From the NCBI GenBank assembly GCA_025936045.1, contig JAICUB010000029.1, positions 25,683-89,682 on the forward strand: a DNA stretch of 64,000 nt, given 5' to 3'. The notes below the pieces were generated by a model. The model saw only the letters and a program-made list of their open reading frames with translations, was not told the origin of the DNA and searched no databases. Of this stretch, positions 56,809 through 64,000 are shown piece by piece. Both the position numbers and the translations under genes were made by a program. This stretch comes from Polyangiaceae bacterium (GTDB lineage: Bacteria; Myxococcota_A; Polyangia; Polyangiales; Polyangiaceae). How positions within the stretch are numbered: position 1 is the stretch's first letter; each line of letters starts with the position of its first letter.

Positions 56809-57267
56809 ATGGCCCGCGAGCCACGGCCCGGTGGGCTCAAGCTCATCATCACGTACAAGTGCCTGAAGGCGCCGCTCGTACTCGCGCTCGCGCTCGTGCT
56901 CACGCTGAACCCGCGCGGCGCGCTGCACGCGGTGGACGTCGTCGCGCGCGATCTCAGCGAGGGCGGCGCGCTCTTCGGCCGCGTCGCGCGCTGGCTCGAA
57001 GCGCACGTGACGCAGCGTGCGTTGGGACGCGGCGCCATCCTCGCGTGGCTCGACGGGCTCACGACCTCGCTCGAAGCGTTCCTCTTGTGGCGCGGGCACG
57101 CCTGGGGTGAATGGCTCGTGGTCGCGGGGCTCGGTGCGCTCGTGCCGTTCGAGGTCATTTCGCTCGAAAAGCATCCGTCGTGGATGCGGCTCGGGGCGCT
57201 GCTCGTGAACGTGGCCGTCGTCGCCTACCTCGTGCTCCTCCGCGTGCGCGCAAGAAGAATGCAGTAA
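56809..57267 (+). CDS. DUF2127 membrane protein
   Basis: From the ATG at 56809 the product is 152 residues; an upstream alternative start at 56770 adds Arg-rich sequence. It begins REPRPGGLKLIITYKCLKAPL, then has three or four hydrophobic segments (LVLALALVLTLN; WLVVAGLGALVPFEVISL; LLVNVAVVAYLVLLRV). The pattern of a conserved Lys-rich start and ITYK matches DUF2127 integral membrane proteins, whose function is unknown to me. It lies 47 bp after the TPR-like gene and converges on the FadL-like gene. Confidence 0.75.
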   Translation: MAREPRPGGLKLIITYKCLKAPLVLALALVLTLNPRGALHAVDVVARDLSEGGALFGRVARWLEAHVTQRALGRGAILAWLDGLTTSLEAFLLWRGHAWGEWLVVAGLGALVPFEVISLEKHPSWMRLGALLVNVAVVAYLVLLRVRARRMQ

Positions 57268-57298
57268 CGTTCGAGCTCCCCGCGCGCTCGCGCCGGGC

Positions 57299-58513
57299 TC
57301 AGAAGTGCGCCCCGAGCGTGAGCCCGACCAGGTGCGCGAGCGTGTGATAGCGCCCCTCCGGGCTCTCCGTACCGCCGTGAGCGTCGGCCGGGAGAAAGAC
57401 GACGAGCATGTAGCCGAGATCGGCCTTGAACCCGCCGTTGCCGTAGCCGAAGCCGAAGGTCAGATCGACGCGATCGGCGTCGGGCAAGGCGGGGCCGAGG
57501 CCGCGCGCGGGGATGGCGCTGCGGTCGAAGATCAGGCCGCTCCGCACGTGAAAACCGCGCTGGTTCGGCTCGAAATCCACGCCGCCGCGCAGCGTGAAGG
57601 AGTCGTGCCCGTGCGGGCGAAGCGTGCGGTCGGGCGCGCTCGAAAAGTCGATGGGGATGGTCCCGTACGTCGACCAAAACTCGATGTTCGCGTCGAGGCC
57701 GAGCTTGAAGTCGCGCGCCGGGCGGTACATGACGCCGGCGGTGATCACGTCCGGCAAGGTGATGGCGGCGCTGCCCGGCTGATCGGGCAGCGTGCGCGCG
57801 AAATCCGGATTTTCGGGACTGAAGTCGGCACGGCCGTCGTAGCCGAGCTTCACGCGGCTCCGGTAGGTGAGCGCGAGGTGCAGCCGGTCGGGGACGACCC
57901 GGTAGAGCGCGGCTGCGTTGAAGCCGAAGCCCCAGGCGTCACCCACGAGCCGCACGTCGCCGCCGACGATCGACGGTAGTCCGTTCTTGAAGTCGACGCT
58001 GCTTTGCACGGCGTCGAACCCGACGGCCAGCGACCAAGCGTCGCTCAATTTCAGCGCGACGGTCGGGTTGATCGAGAGCGTCTCGAGCGACGCCGAGATC
58101 GCGCTTTCGCGTCCCAGCCACGAGCTCGGCCAGCTCACGCCGATGCCGAACGCACTGTAGACACCGAGCCCGAGCGCGACGCGGTCGCCGATTTTGCCCG
58201 CGCCGAACAGCGCCGGCAGCACGAAATTGCCGCGCTTGCTGCTGGTCTCGCCGCCGCCGTTCTTGGCCTCGAAATCCGAGCGGGCGCTGATGAACACGCC
58301 GCCGGCCGAGACGCTCACGCCGTCCATGTACGCGAGCGCGGCCGGGTTGAACCAGACCGCGGCCGGCTCCGAGACGTCGGCGCTCACCGCCGAAGCCCGC
58401 CCGATCGCTTCACCCGAAAGGTCGTAGATCAAAAAGCCGTTCGCGAAGCACGGGGTGCTCGAAAGGCACAGCGCGGCCGCGACGAACGAGGAGCGGAACC
58501 AGGATTTCATCAT
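57299..58513 (-). CDS. FadL/OmpP1-family outer-membrane protein
   Basis: The 404-residue protein has a signal peptide ending at CFANGF and a mature start GFLIYDLSGEAIGRASAVSA, including the conserved N-terminal motif of FadL/TodX porins followed by PAAVWFNPAAL. The remainder alternates in beta-strands and ends with a hydrophobic GLTLGAHF tail ending in a terminal Phe. FadL-type barrels import hydrophobic compounds such as fatty acids or aromatics. The ATG at 58513 overlaps the stop of the upstream lipoprotein gene (ATGA), forming a coupled set of three outer-membrane-related genes. Confidence 0.92.
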   Translation of the reverse strand: MMKSWFRSSFVAAALCLSSTPCFANGFLIYDLSGEAIGRASAVSADVSEPAAVWFNPAALAYMDGVSVSAGGVFISARSDFEAKNGGGETSSKRGNFVLPALFGAGKIGDRVALGLGVYSAFGIGVSWPSSWLGRESAISASLETLSINPTVALKLSDAWSLAVGFDAVQSSVDFKNGLPSIVGGDVRLVGDAWGFGFNAAALYRVVPDRLHLALTYRSRVKLGYDGRADFSPENPDFARTLPDQPGSAAITLPDVITAGVMYRPARDFKLGLDANIEFWSTYGTIPIDFSSAPDRTLRPHGHDSFTLRGGVDFEPNQRGFHVRSGLIFDRSAIPARGLGPALPDADRVDLTFGFGYGNGGFKADLGYMLVVFLPADAHGGTESPEGRYHTLAHLVGLTLGAHF

Positions 58514-59847
58514 GGCGCTCCGAAGGTGAAGGCAAAGCAGTACACGACGTTTTTGCGGGTCAACCCGGTGATCGACGAGAGCGAATCGAAGAGCATGGCG
58601 AGCTGCCCCCGGCCGGCCTCGAGCGTGGCGGCGTCGGTGTCGGCGACCGTGGAGATGAGGCTGTGTCCGTCGCCGTCGACCAGCGGATCCGGAAGGGTCA
58701 AGAGCACCGTGATCGGCGCGGGAACGAGCGACGCGCCGTCAGGCGACGTGAGCCCGTCGGTCATGAAGACGCCGTAATCATGACCGGTCACGAAGGGCGC
58801 GCTGCCCTTGATCACGATCGCACCGTTCGCGAAGCTCGCGTCGATGAGCGGAAAGCCCGCGACGAGATTGCCGGCGCCAGCTTCGGTGAGATCCAGCAAA
58901 AACACCGTGCCGGCGTGCTGTTTCACGACGAAGCCGCTGACGGTCGCGGCGTCGACGGGGCCGTGCACGGCAACGCGGATTTCGTCGGCGGCCGTGACCT
59001 CGGGCACGAGACCGACCGTCGGATCGAGCTCGGCGACGGAGGCGGTGTGGATCGGGAAACCCCATGCCACCGCGACCTCTTCCTTCGGCAACCCCGCCGC
59101 CGCGAACAGCTGCCAGACGCCGGCGCTGACGTAGCTCGAGCGGATCGCTTCGAGCGTGATCGCGTTCGCGCGCGCCGCCTCGTCCGATTGCGATTGCGCG
59201 AGGAGCGCGAGTGCGGGGCACGACGGGTCGATGGCTTCGGGGCTCGTGGCTCCGCAGGTGAGCGACGTGTCCTCTTTCAAGAGCTGCATCGTGGGCGAGC
59301 CGACGACTTCGCTGCCCGAGCTCGCGCGCACGCCGCCGCCGTAGCCGCGCACGCCGACGAAGTACGTCTCTCCGAGCTCCCAGCTCGGGCGAGGCGCCAA
59401 CGTGAGCTCGTTCTTTTGGGTATCGAAGCCGAGAGCGACGTTCATGAGCAACGCGGGCGGTCGCGCCGAGACGACGACGACGTTGCGGCCGAGGCTGAGC
59501 GTTGCCGAATCGAGCGGCGCGGTTGCCGGCGCCGTACCCGGCGTCGCCGTCGGAAAGCCGTCGAGCCTCTCGAGGTAATGATCGAACTCGCACTCGGCGC
59601 GTGAGACGGCCGTCGCCTCTCCGCAGTCTTCCGGCAAAGTCAGGCCGGCAAGCCCGAAATCGATGCGGCCGGTCTTTGGATTGACGATGAGGCCGGTCGG
59701 CGCCGGGACGCGCGGCGGGGTCGCCTCCGTATCGAACTCCATGGCTTCGGGCACGGGGTCGTGGCCGATGTCGGGCGCGCAGCTCGCCGCGCTCGCGAGC
59801 AAGAGGAGCGCGGCGAGTCGGCCCGCGCGAGGCGAAGCGGCGCTCAA
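58510..59847 (-). CDS. Lipoprotein resembling the VolA/virulence-factor-lipase N-terminal domain
   Basis: Starting at a TTG at 59847, overlapping the upstream stop (TTGA), the product is 445 residues with a signal ending LLASAASC. The mature protein has TGLIVNPKTGRIDFGL, LERLDGFPTATPG and TLAPRPSWELGETYFVGV, a pattern resembling the N-terminal domain of surface-exposed lipases such as VolA, whose gene in Vibrio lies by fadL. No GxSxG lipase elbow is seen, so it may only bind lipid or form the surface domain. Linkage to the FadL-like gene supports a role in uptake of hydrophobic compounds. Confidence 0.7.
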   Translation of the reverse strand: MSAASPRAGRLAALLLLASAASCAPDIGHDPVPEAMEFDTEATPPRVPAPTGLIVNPKTGRIDFGLAGLTLPEDCGEATAVSRAECEFDHYLERLDGFPTATPGTAPATAPLDSATLSLGRNVVVVSARPPALLMNVALGFDTQKNELTLAPRPSWELGETYFVGVRGYGGGVRASSGSEVVGSPTMQLLKEDTSLTCGATSPEAIDPSCPALALLAQSQSDEAARANAITLEAIRSSYVSAGVWQLFAAAGLPKEEVAVAWGFPIHTASVAELDPTVGLVPEVTAADEIRVAVHGPVDAATVSGFVVKQHAGTVFLLDLTEAGAGNLVAGFPLIDASFANGAIVIKGSAPFVTGHDYGVFMTDGLTSPDGASLVPAPITVLLTLPDPLVDGDGHSLISTVADTDAATLEAGRGQLAMLFDSLSSITGLTRKNVVYCFAFTFGAP

Positions 59848-61736
59848 GGCGCCGCGATCCGCCCCTGGGGCATCGTGTAGGCGGCCGGGATGTTCGGCAC
59901 GCCGTCGCCGTCGCTGTCGTCCAGCATCGACACGTACCCGAGCAGCGCTTGCCATTGCTTGAGCTCCTGGACGCCCTTCTTCGTCGGATCGGCATCGACG
60001 TAGCGCGTCGTCGGATCCACGAGTGTCTTGCAGTCAGAGTCCTTGGCCGACACGGAGAGCAGGCCGCCCGTGACCGACTCCACCAAGCCGAGGAGCCCCG
60101 CGACGTAGCTCGTGCTCACGATCTTGTAGCAAGTCTCGGTGTCCGTCGGGTCGAGCGTCACCTCGTCCTTGCCCACGACGAGCGAGGCCTTCTTCACGCG
60201 ACTCAAGAACGGCGCGCTCGGGCTCGGATCGACCTCGAGCTTGAGACCCGAGAGCTGCAAGAAGTAATCCTTCGGCTCCTCCGCGACGTTGCGTCCGCCG
60301 CTGAGCTCGAGACCGGCCATGATGTCCGCAGCGTTCAGATAATAGGTGACGAGCGGGAAGCCCGGTTGCGTGTCCGGGCCGATCCCGAGCGGCACCACGC
60401 GGAAAAGATCCGAAAGCCAAACGTCGCCGGTCTTTCCGGCTTGGATCGGCGCGCGGAGCGAGCCGTTGGCGTCGAACGCGATGACCGGCGGGTCGTCGGG
60501 CTGGAGCGCCGACACCGTCGCGCGGTAAGCGTCGGTGACCAGATTGCCGATCGGTGCTTCGCCGAAGTCCTGCAGCGGCAGATCGCCTTCGGTTTGTGCC
60601 ACCACGGCCTCGTAGGCGAGGCCCGAGCTCGCGAGCGCCTGATCGATGCCGCCGATGTATTGGTCGACCGCGGCCTGCGTGTCGCTACTTCCCGTGATCG
60701 AGTCGTCGATCGGGTTCAACGTGTAGCCCCCGACGGTGACCGTCGGCTGCCCGCCCGCGGAGGCCGGCGTGACGGAGAGCTCGAGCTCGCCGAGGTACTG
60801 CCCGTAAGAGCCCGCGGTGACGATGATCGTGTTCCCGACCTTCACCGGCTGCGTCAGAAAATCGTGCGTGTGACCGCTCACGATCACGTCGATGCCCGTC
60901 ACCGCCTTTGCGAGGTCGGCGTCCTCACCGGTGCCGTCCTGATTGATCCCGGAGTGCGAGAGCGCGATCACGAGATCGACCTTGTCCGTCTCACGCAGCT
61001 CGCTCACCATGCGCGCGGAGGCGACCTTGATGTCCTCGAACGTGACGGGCGCGGCTTGCGGCGTCACGAGCGCGGCGTTCGAGCCGAGCAGGCCGAAAAT
61101 ACCTACCTTTAGGCCACCTACCGTCTTCACGAGCTTGGTCTTGACGACTCCGGCCTGCGACAGCGCGGCGAGACCGTCGTCGCCCGAGTCGGTGTCGCTC
61201 AGCACCATGTTGCTCGCGATGATCGGCACCGTCACGCCGTTGGTCGTGGCGGCCTGCAACATCCCGGCGAGGCCGAGCGGCGTCCAATCGAACTCGTGAT
61301 TGCCGAGCGTCGTCGCGTCGTAACCGGCAGCCTGCATGAAGCTGAGCTCCGGTGTTGCGGTCGTGGCCAAGAACTCGAAGAGCGAGCCCATCATGAAGTC
61401 GCCGGCGTCGAGCAGAAGCACCGGCTCGTTCTTCGTCGCGGCACGCGTGCGAGCGGCGGCGATCTCGGCGGCGAGGCGGGCCACGCCGCCGACCGTATCG
61501 TCGTCGTTGGGCGTGAGCGGGGTGTAGTCGGCTTCGGGCCCGAAGCCCGTCAAATGCGAGTGCAGATCGTTCGTATGCAAAATCACGAGCTTGTCGCCGC
61601 CGGTCGCGGCAGAGCCGCCCGACCCGCCCCCGGCCGAATCGTCGTCGCCGCAGCCTGCCGCTAAAAGGCCGGCCGACATCGCGAGCACACCCGCGATGCT
61701 CCACACTCGAACGCCAATCCCGCGCTGATTTCGCAT
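59844..61736 (-). CDS. UshA-like 5'-nucleotidase/metallophosphatase lipoprotein
   Basis: The 630-residue protein starts at the ATG at 61736 and has a signal ending LLAAGC, with a short Gly/Ser linker. The N-terminal metallophosphatase domain has ILHTNDLHSH, LLDAGDFM, TLGNHEFDW and SGHTHDF metal-binding motifs. The C-terminal 5'-nucleotidase domain has NLVTDAYRA and FDANGSLRAPI. Family members hydrolyse nucleotides or UDP-sugars in the periplasm or at the surface to scavenge phosphate and nucleosides. It is the first gene of the coupled set with the VolA-like and FadL-like genes. Confidence 0.92.
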   Translation of the reverse strand: MRNQRGIGVRVWSIAGVLAMSAGLLAAGCGDDDSAGGGSGGSAATGGDKLVILHTNDLHSHLTGFGPEADYTPLTPNDDDTVGGVARLAAEIAAARTRAATKNEPVLLLDAGDFMMGSLFEFLATTATPELSFMQAAGYDATTLGNHEFDWTPLGLAGMLQAATTNGVTVPIIASNMVLSDTDSGDDGLAALSQAGVVKTKLVKTVGGLKVGIFGLLGSNAALVTPQAAPVTFEDIKVASARMVSELRETDKVDLVIALSHSGINQDGTGEDADLAKAVTGIDVIVSGHTHDFLTQPVKVGNTIIVTAGSYGQYLGELELSVTPASAGGQPTVTVGGYTLNPIDDSITGSSDTQAAVDQYIGGIDQALASSGLAYEAVVAQTEGDLPLQDFGEAPIGNLVTDAYRATVSALQPDDPPVIAFDANGSLRAPIQAGKTGDVWLSDLFRVVPLGIGPDTQPGFPLVTYYLNAADIMAGLELSGGRNVAEEPKDYFLQLSGLKLEVDPSPSAPFLSRVKKASLVVGKDEVTLDPTDTETCYKIVSTSYVAGLLGLVESVTGGLLSVSAKDSDCKTLVDPTTRYVDADPTKKGVQELKQWQALLGYVSMLDDSDGDGVPNIPAAYTMPQGRIAAP

Positions 61737-61893
61737 GCTGGAAAGATCCTTCCTACGGAGCCCCTGCTCGGGAGCACGATAGATCAATCCAGACGCATGC
61801 CAACGTCTCAGTTTGCCCCGCGCTTTTTGGCCGCTCTCGTGCGGCCAGCGTCGAAAGCCAGCTAAACTGCGGCAGAAACGCGCGCGCCGCCGC

Positions 61894-63246
61894 TCACATC
61901 TTGCCGGCGGAGCGGGTTTGGCCGTTCACCTCGAACGTGATGCTGTCGAGCTGCACCTTGCCCTGCGTGAGGTCGTCGATCTCACTGCCGACCTCGAAGC
62001 GGCTGATATAGAAATCGCTCGAATAGCCACGCTTGCTCACGAGGTAGTCGATCAAGGGCTTGATATCGATCTTGCCCGAGAAGTTCATCGAGGGGCCGTC
62101 GGTGGAGCGGAACTGGAAGTAGCGCCACTGGCCGTTCGCCCACGAGTCGCTCTGAACGTCGAGTTTGTAGCTCTTGTTACCTGCCGTCACCTGATCGCCG
62201 GCGCCGCTGCCGGTCGGACCCGGGCAGCCGGAGCTCACCGTCGCGGCACATTCCGGCCAACGCAGGTTCTGCCAACCCCAGAAGGTCATGAGCTCCGCGT
62301 AGACGCCCGGGCTTGCGCCCAGCGGATCTTGCTGACTCACCCAAAACTCGAACGTGAGGTCCCATGAACCGCTCTGTTGGAGCTGGATGTTCATGTTGTT
62401 GATGGTGATGCTCGCGCTCTGGATATCCTTGATCTTCTTCGGCAGCAGCGACGTGGACGAGAAATCCGGCGTCGTAGCGAGGGAGTTGCCCGCGCCGAAC
62501 GGATGCACGCCGAACTCGATCTCCGGGAAGTCCGGATCCGCATTGCTGTTCTGCGTGTCGCAATTGCCGCGGTTGAAGTTCCAACCGAAGGAACCATCGC
62601 TGTTCACGAACACGCTGTACTGGCTCGTGCCGGAGGGACAATTGAGCGTCTCCGCACCCCAGTTATTGTTGATGAGGCGAATGTCGCAGGAGCGGAGGTA
62701 ATCCCGCGTCGTCGACGTCATGTCCCCGGGCTTCCAGTTGGCTTTGCCTTTGGCGTCCGTCATGGCGCAGTCACTCGCGCCCGCGCCGCCCGCCATGCCC
62801 GCCGAGCCGCCGGTCATACCCGCACTGCCGCCCGAGCCGCCGGTCGAGCCGCCCGAGCCGCCGGTCGAGCCACCCGTGCCGCCGGTACCGCCGGTCGAAC
62901 CACCCGTGCCGCCCGTCGTGGAGCCGCCGGTCGAACCACCCGTGCCGCCGGTCGTCGAGCCGCCGGTCGAGCCACCCGAGCCGCCGGTCGAGCCACCCGA
63001 GCCGCCCGTGCCGCCCGTGCCGCCCGTCGAGCCGCCCGTGCCGCCCGTCGTCGAGCCACCCGTAGTGCCGCCCGTGGAGCCGCCGGCGCCGCCCGTGGCA
63101 GAAGAGCCGCCCGCCGCCTGTCCGCTGGATCCGCCGGTTTTGTTGCCGGAAGCGTCGTCGTCAGACGACTTACTGCTGCTGCAGTGGGCGAGCAGCAACG
63201 GAATGGCCAGAACGAATCCAATGTAAGGGAGTGTGGGCTCGCGCAT
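61894..63246 (-). CDS. GH12-family endoglucanase-like lipoprotein
   Basis: The 450-residue protein has a signal ending LLLAHC, then a linker (residues about 45-155) of GGSTGG repeats, encoded between about 62784 and 63110, then a beta-jelly-roll domain. The domain has NNWGAETLNCPSGTSQYSVF, FPEIEFGVHPFG, YAELMTFWGWQ and FEVGSEIDD, fitting GH12 enzymes; the likely nucleophile is E318 and acid/base E422. GH12 includes cellulases and xyloglucanases. Family assignment is by motif recall and could be checked by a profile search. It would act on plant beta-glucans at the cell surface. Confidence 0.8.
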   Translation of the reverse strand: MREPTLPYIGFVLAIPLLLAHCSSSKSSDDDASGNKTGGSSGQAAGGSSATGGAGGSTGGTTGGSTTGGTGGSTGGTGGTGGSGGSTGGSGGSTGGSTTGGTGGSTGGSTTGGTGGSTGGTGGTGGSTGGSGGSTGGSGGSAGMTGGSAGMAGGAGASDCAMTDAKGKANWKPGDMTSTTRDYLRSCDIRLINNNWGAETLNCPSGTSQYSVFVNSDGSFGWNFNRGNCDTQNSNADPDFPEIEFGVHPFGAGNSLATTPDFSSTSLLPKKIKDIQSASITINNMNIQLQQSGSWDLTFEFWVSQQDPLGASPGVYAELMTFWGWQNLRWPECAATVSSGCPGPTGSGAGDQVTAGNKSYKLDVQSDSWANGQWRYFQFRSTDGPSMNFSGKIDIKPLIDYLVSKRGYSSDFYISRFEVGSEIDDLTQGKVQLDSITFEVNGQTRSAGKM

Positions 63247-63355
63247 CGGAGCTCAACCATAACATCCTCCGGCGCCTGGAGCCGCTCTTGTGGGACCGGT
63301 TTCCCATCCGGCGGCACCGACAGCGCAATCTTTTAGTGCTCCTCGCCGGACCAGG

Positions 63356-64000
63356 CTATTGGCAGAGCCCCGCCGTGCACGTTCCGGTGCAACAGTCGCG
63401 ATCCTCGGAGCAGGTTGCGTTCGACCCGCTCGGAATGCAGCAGAAGCCACCGCCCAGCGAACCACTGCAGCCGTTCGAGCAACAGTCGGAAGCTTGGAAA
63501 CACGTAGAACGGAGCGCTAGGCATTGCTGGCAAGTCACGGGCGACGGGCCGCCGGAGGAGAGGCAACGCAGATCCCCACAGCATGCTTTGCCGTTCGAGC
63601 ACGAGACACCTTCGGGTGAGCAACATAGTCGCGCGGTTTGATTACAAGCGAAGGGCGAGCAGCAGTCGCTGTCGTCCGCGCAGCTGTCCGGGGACCCCAG
63701 GCCGGGACCGCGGTTTTGCCCGCATGTCGCGCGATGACAGATCCCGTCGGACTTGCAGGTCTCCCACTGTGGGGCCGCGCTCGAGCAGCTGCCCCAGGAA
63801 GCCTGATCCTCCTGCCTGCAGCCGCAGTCACAAGCGCTCTCACACGAGTCCCCAATGACGCTGGTGCCCGTAGTCGTGCATTGCGCAGTCGAGCCCGCAA
63901 CGCCACCCGAACCGGCGACGCCACCCGAACCGGCGACGCCACCCGAACCGGCGACGCCACCCGAACCGGCGACGCCACCCGAACCGGCGACGGCGCCCGA
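63356..64000 (-). CDS. Cys-rich Gly-rich-linker protein (5' end beyond window)
   Basis: The frame is open from base 64000 to a TAG at 63356, giving the last 214 residues. The upstream part is a GSGGVA linker encoded by an 18-bp tandem repeat. The downstream part has about 34 Cys, with doublets (CCSPFAC, CCGD, CCSN, CCIP, CCTGTC) of the kind seen in secreted knottin-like or EGF-like Cys modules. No catalytic motif is seen. It is probably a surface lipoprotein like the others in this window, but its N-terminus is not visible. Confidence 0.75.
   Translation of the reverse strand, partial: SGAVAGSGGVAGSGGVAGSGGVAGSGGVAGSGGVAGSTAQCTTTGTSVIGDSCESACDCGCRQEDQASWGSCSSAAPQWETCKSDGICHRATCGQNRGPGLGSPDSCADDSDCCSPFACNQTARLCCSPEGVSCSNGKACCGDLRCLSSGGPSPVTCQQCLALRSTCFQASDCCSNGCSGSLGGGFCCIPSGSNATCSEDRDCCTGTCTAGLCQ
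63901..63990. repeat. 18-bp tandem repeat encoding the GSGGVA linker
   Basis: Unit cgccacccgaaccggcga occurs five times without error, followed by a diverged copy at the window edge. On the minus strand it encodes Ser-Gly-Gly-Val-Ala-Gly. The array may continue beyond the window, so linker length is likely to vary between strains. Confidence 0.85.

Overview
The window is high-GC DNA with long shadow open reading frames on both strands. Gene content points to a large-genome myxobacterium of the Polyangiales/Sorangiineae type. The signs are many lipoproteins with Gly/Ser/Thr-rich linkers after the lipidated Cys, Cys-rich secreted proteins, a Ser/Thr kinase, an HDOD protein, and several plant-polysaccharide-acting lipoproteins. 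This placement is inferred from gene style; no rRNA or marker phylogeny is available here. I saw no tRNA, rRNA, CRISPR array, insertion sequence or prophage.

Layout. 1-6.7 kb: a TauE/SafE permease (cut by the window edge), then a coupled minus-strand set of two cation/proton antiporter-like proteins, an MscS-like channel and a beta-propeller lipoprotein. 6.8-16 kb: amino-acid genes (serB; divergent ilvY-ilvC with an operator-like repeat), a SAM methyltransferase, xylB and Cys-rich or Gly-rich lipoproteins. 16-21 kb: a TonB-like protein, a Cys-containing protein of unknown function, and a minus-strand cluster GDT1-like / membrane protein / DUF4266 / DUF3570 / thioredoxin-like. 21-23.3 kb: two paralogous XRE regulators and a sensor kinase whose upstream regions share the palindromic core ACC(T/G)ATAGGT. 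23.3-31 kb: an esterase lipoprotein, a regulator-like protein coupled to a GH30-family lipoprotein with a substituted acid/base residue, a fused MFS/spermidine-synthase-like protein and a glyoxalase. 31-45.7 kb: an ABC exporter, a GT-C-like membrane protein, an ABC-F ATPase, an MFS transporter, GH43 and CBM3 lipoproteins, a solitary N6-adenine DNA methyltransferase and an HDOD protein. 45.8-50.2 kb: a nucleoside deoxyribosyltransferase, a phosphohexomutase and two lipoproteins.

50.2-54.25 kb is the most unusual part. A reverse transcriptase (FGDD active site, GVPMGSP motif 4, no maturase, HNH, Cas1 or retron hallmarks seen) is translationally coupled through GTGA to a 677-residue polytopic, flippase-like membrane protein with a long soluble C-terminus. 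Fold-back sequence lies just upstream of the reverse transcriptase frame. About 50 bp after the operon comes an array of about eight 14-bp tandem repeats, then an AT-rich stretch with a perfect 18-bp palindrome between two convergent 3' ends. I regard this as the best candidate for an undescribed system.

54.25-64 kb: a Ser/Thr kinase divergent from a TPR/PEGA-like secreted protein, a DUF2127 protein, a coupled outer-membrane set (UshA-like nucleotidase lipoprotein, VolA-N-like lipoprotein, FadL-like porin), a GH12-family lipoprotein and a truncated Cys-rich lipoprotein. GH30, GH43, GH12, CBM3 and esterase lipoproteins, with xylB, suggest cell-surface attack on plant glycans.
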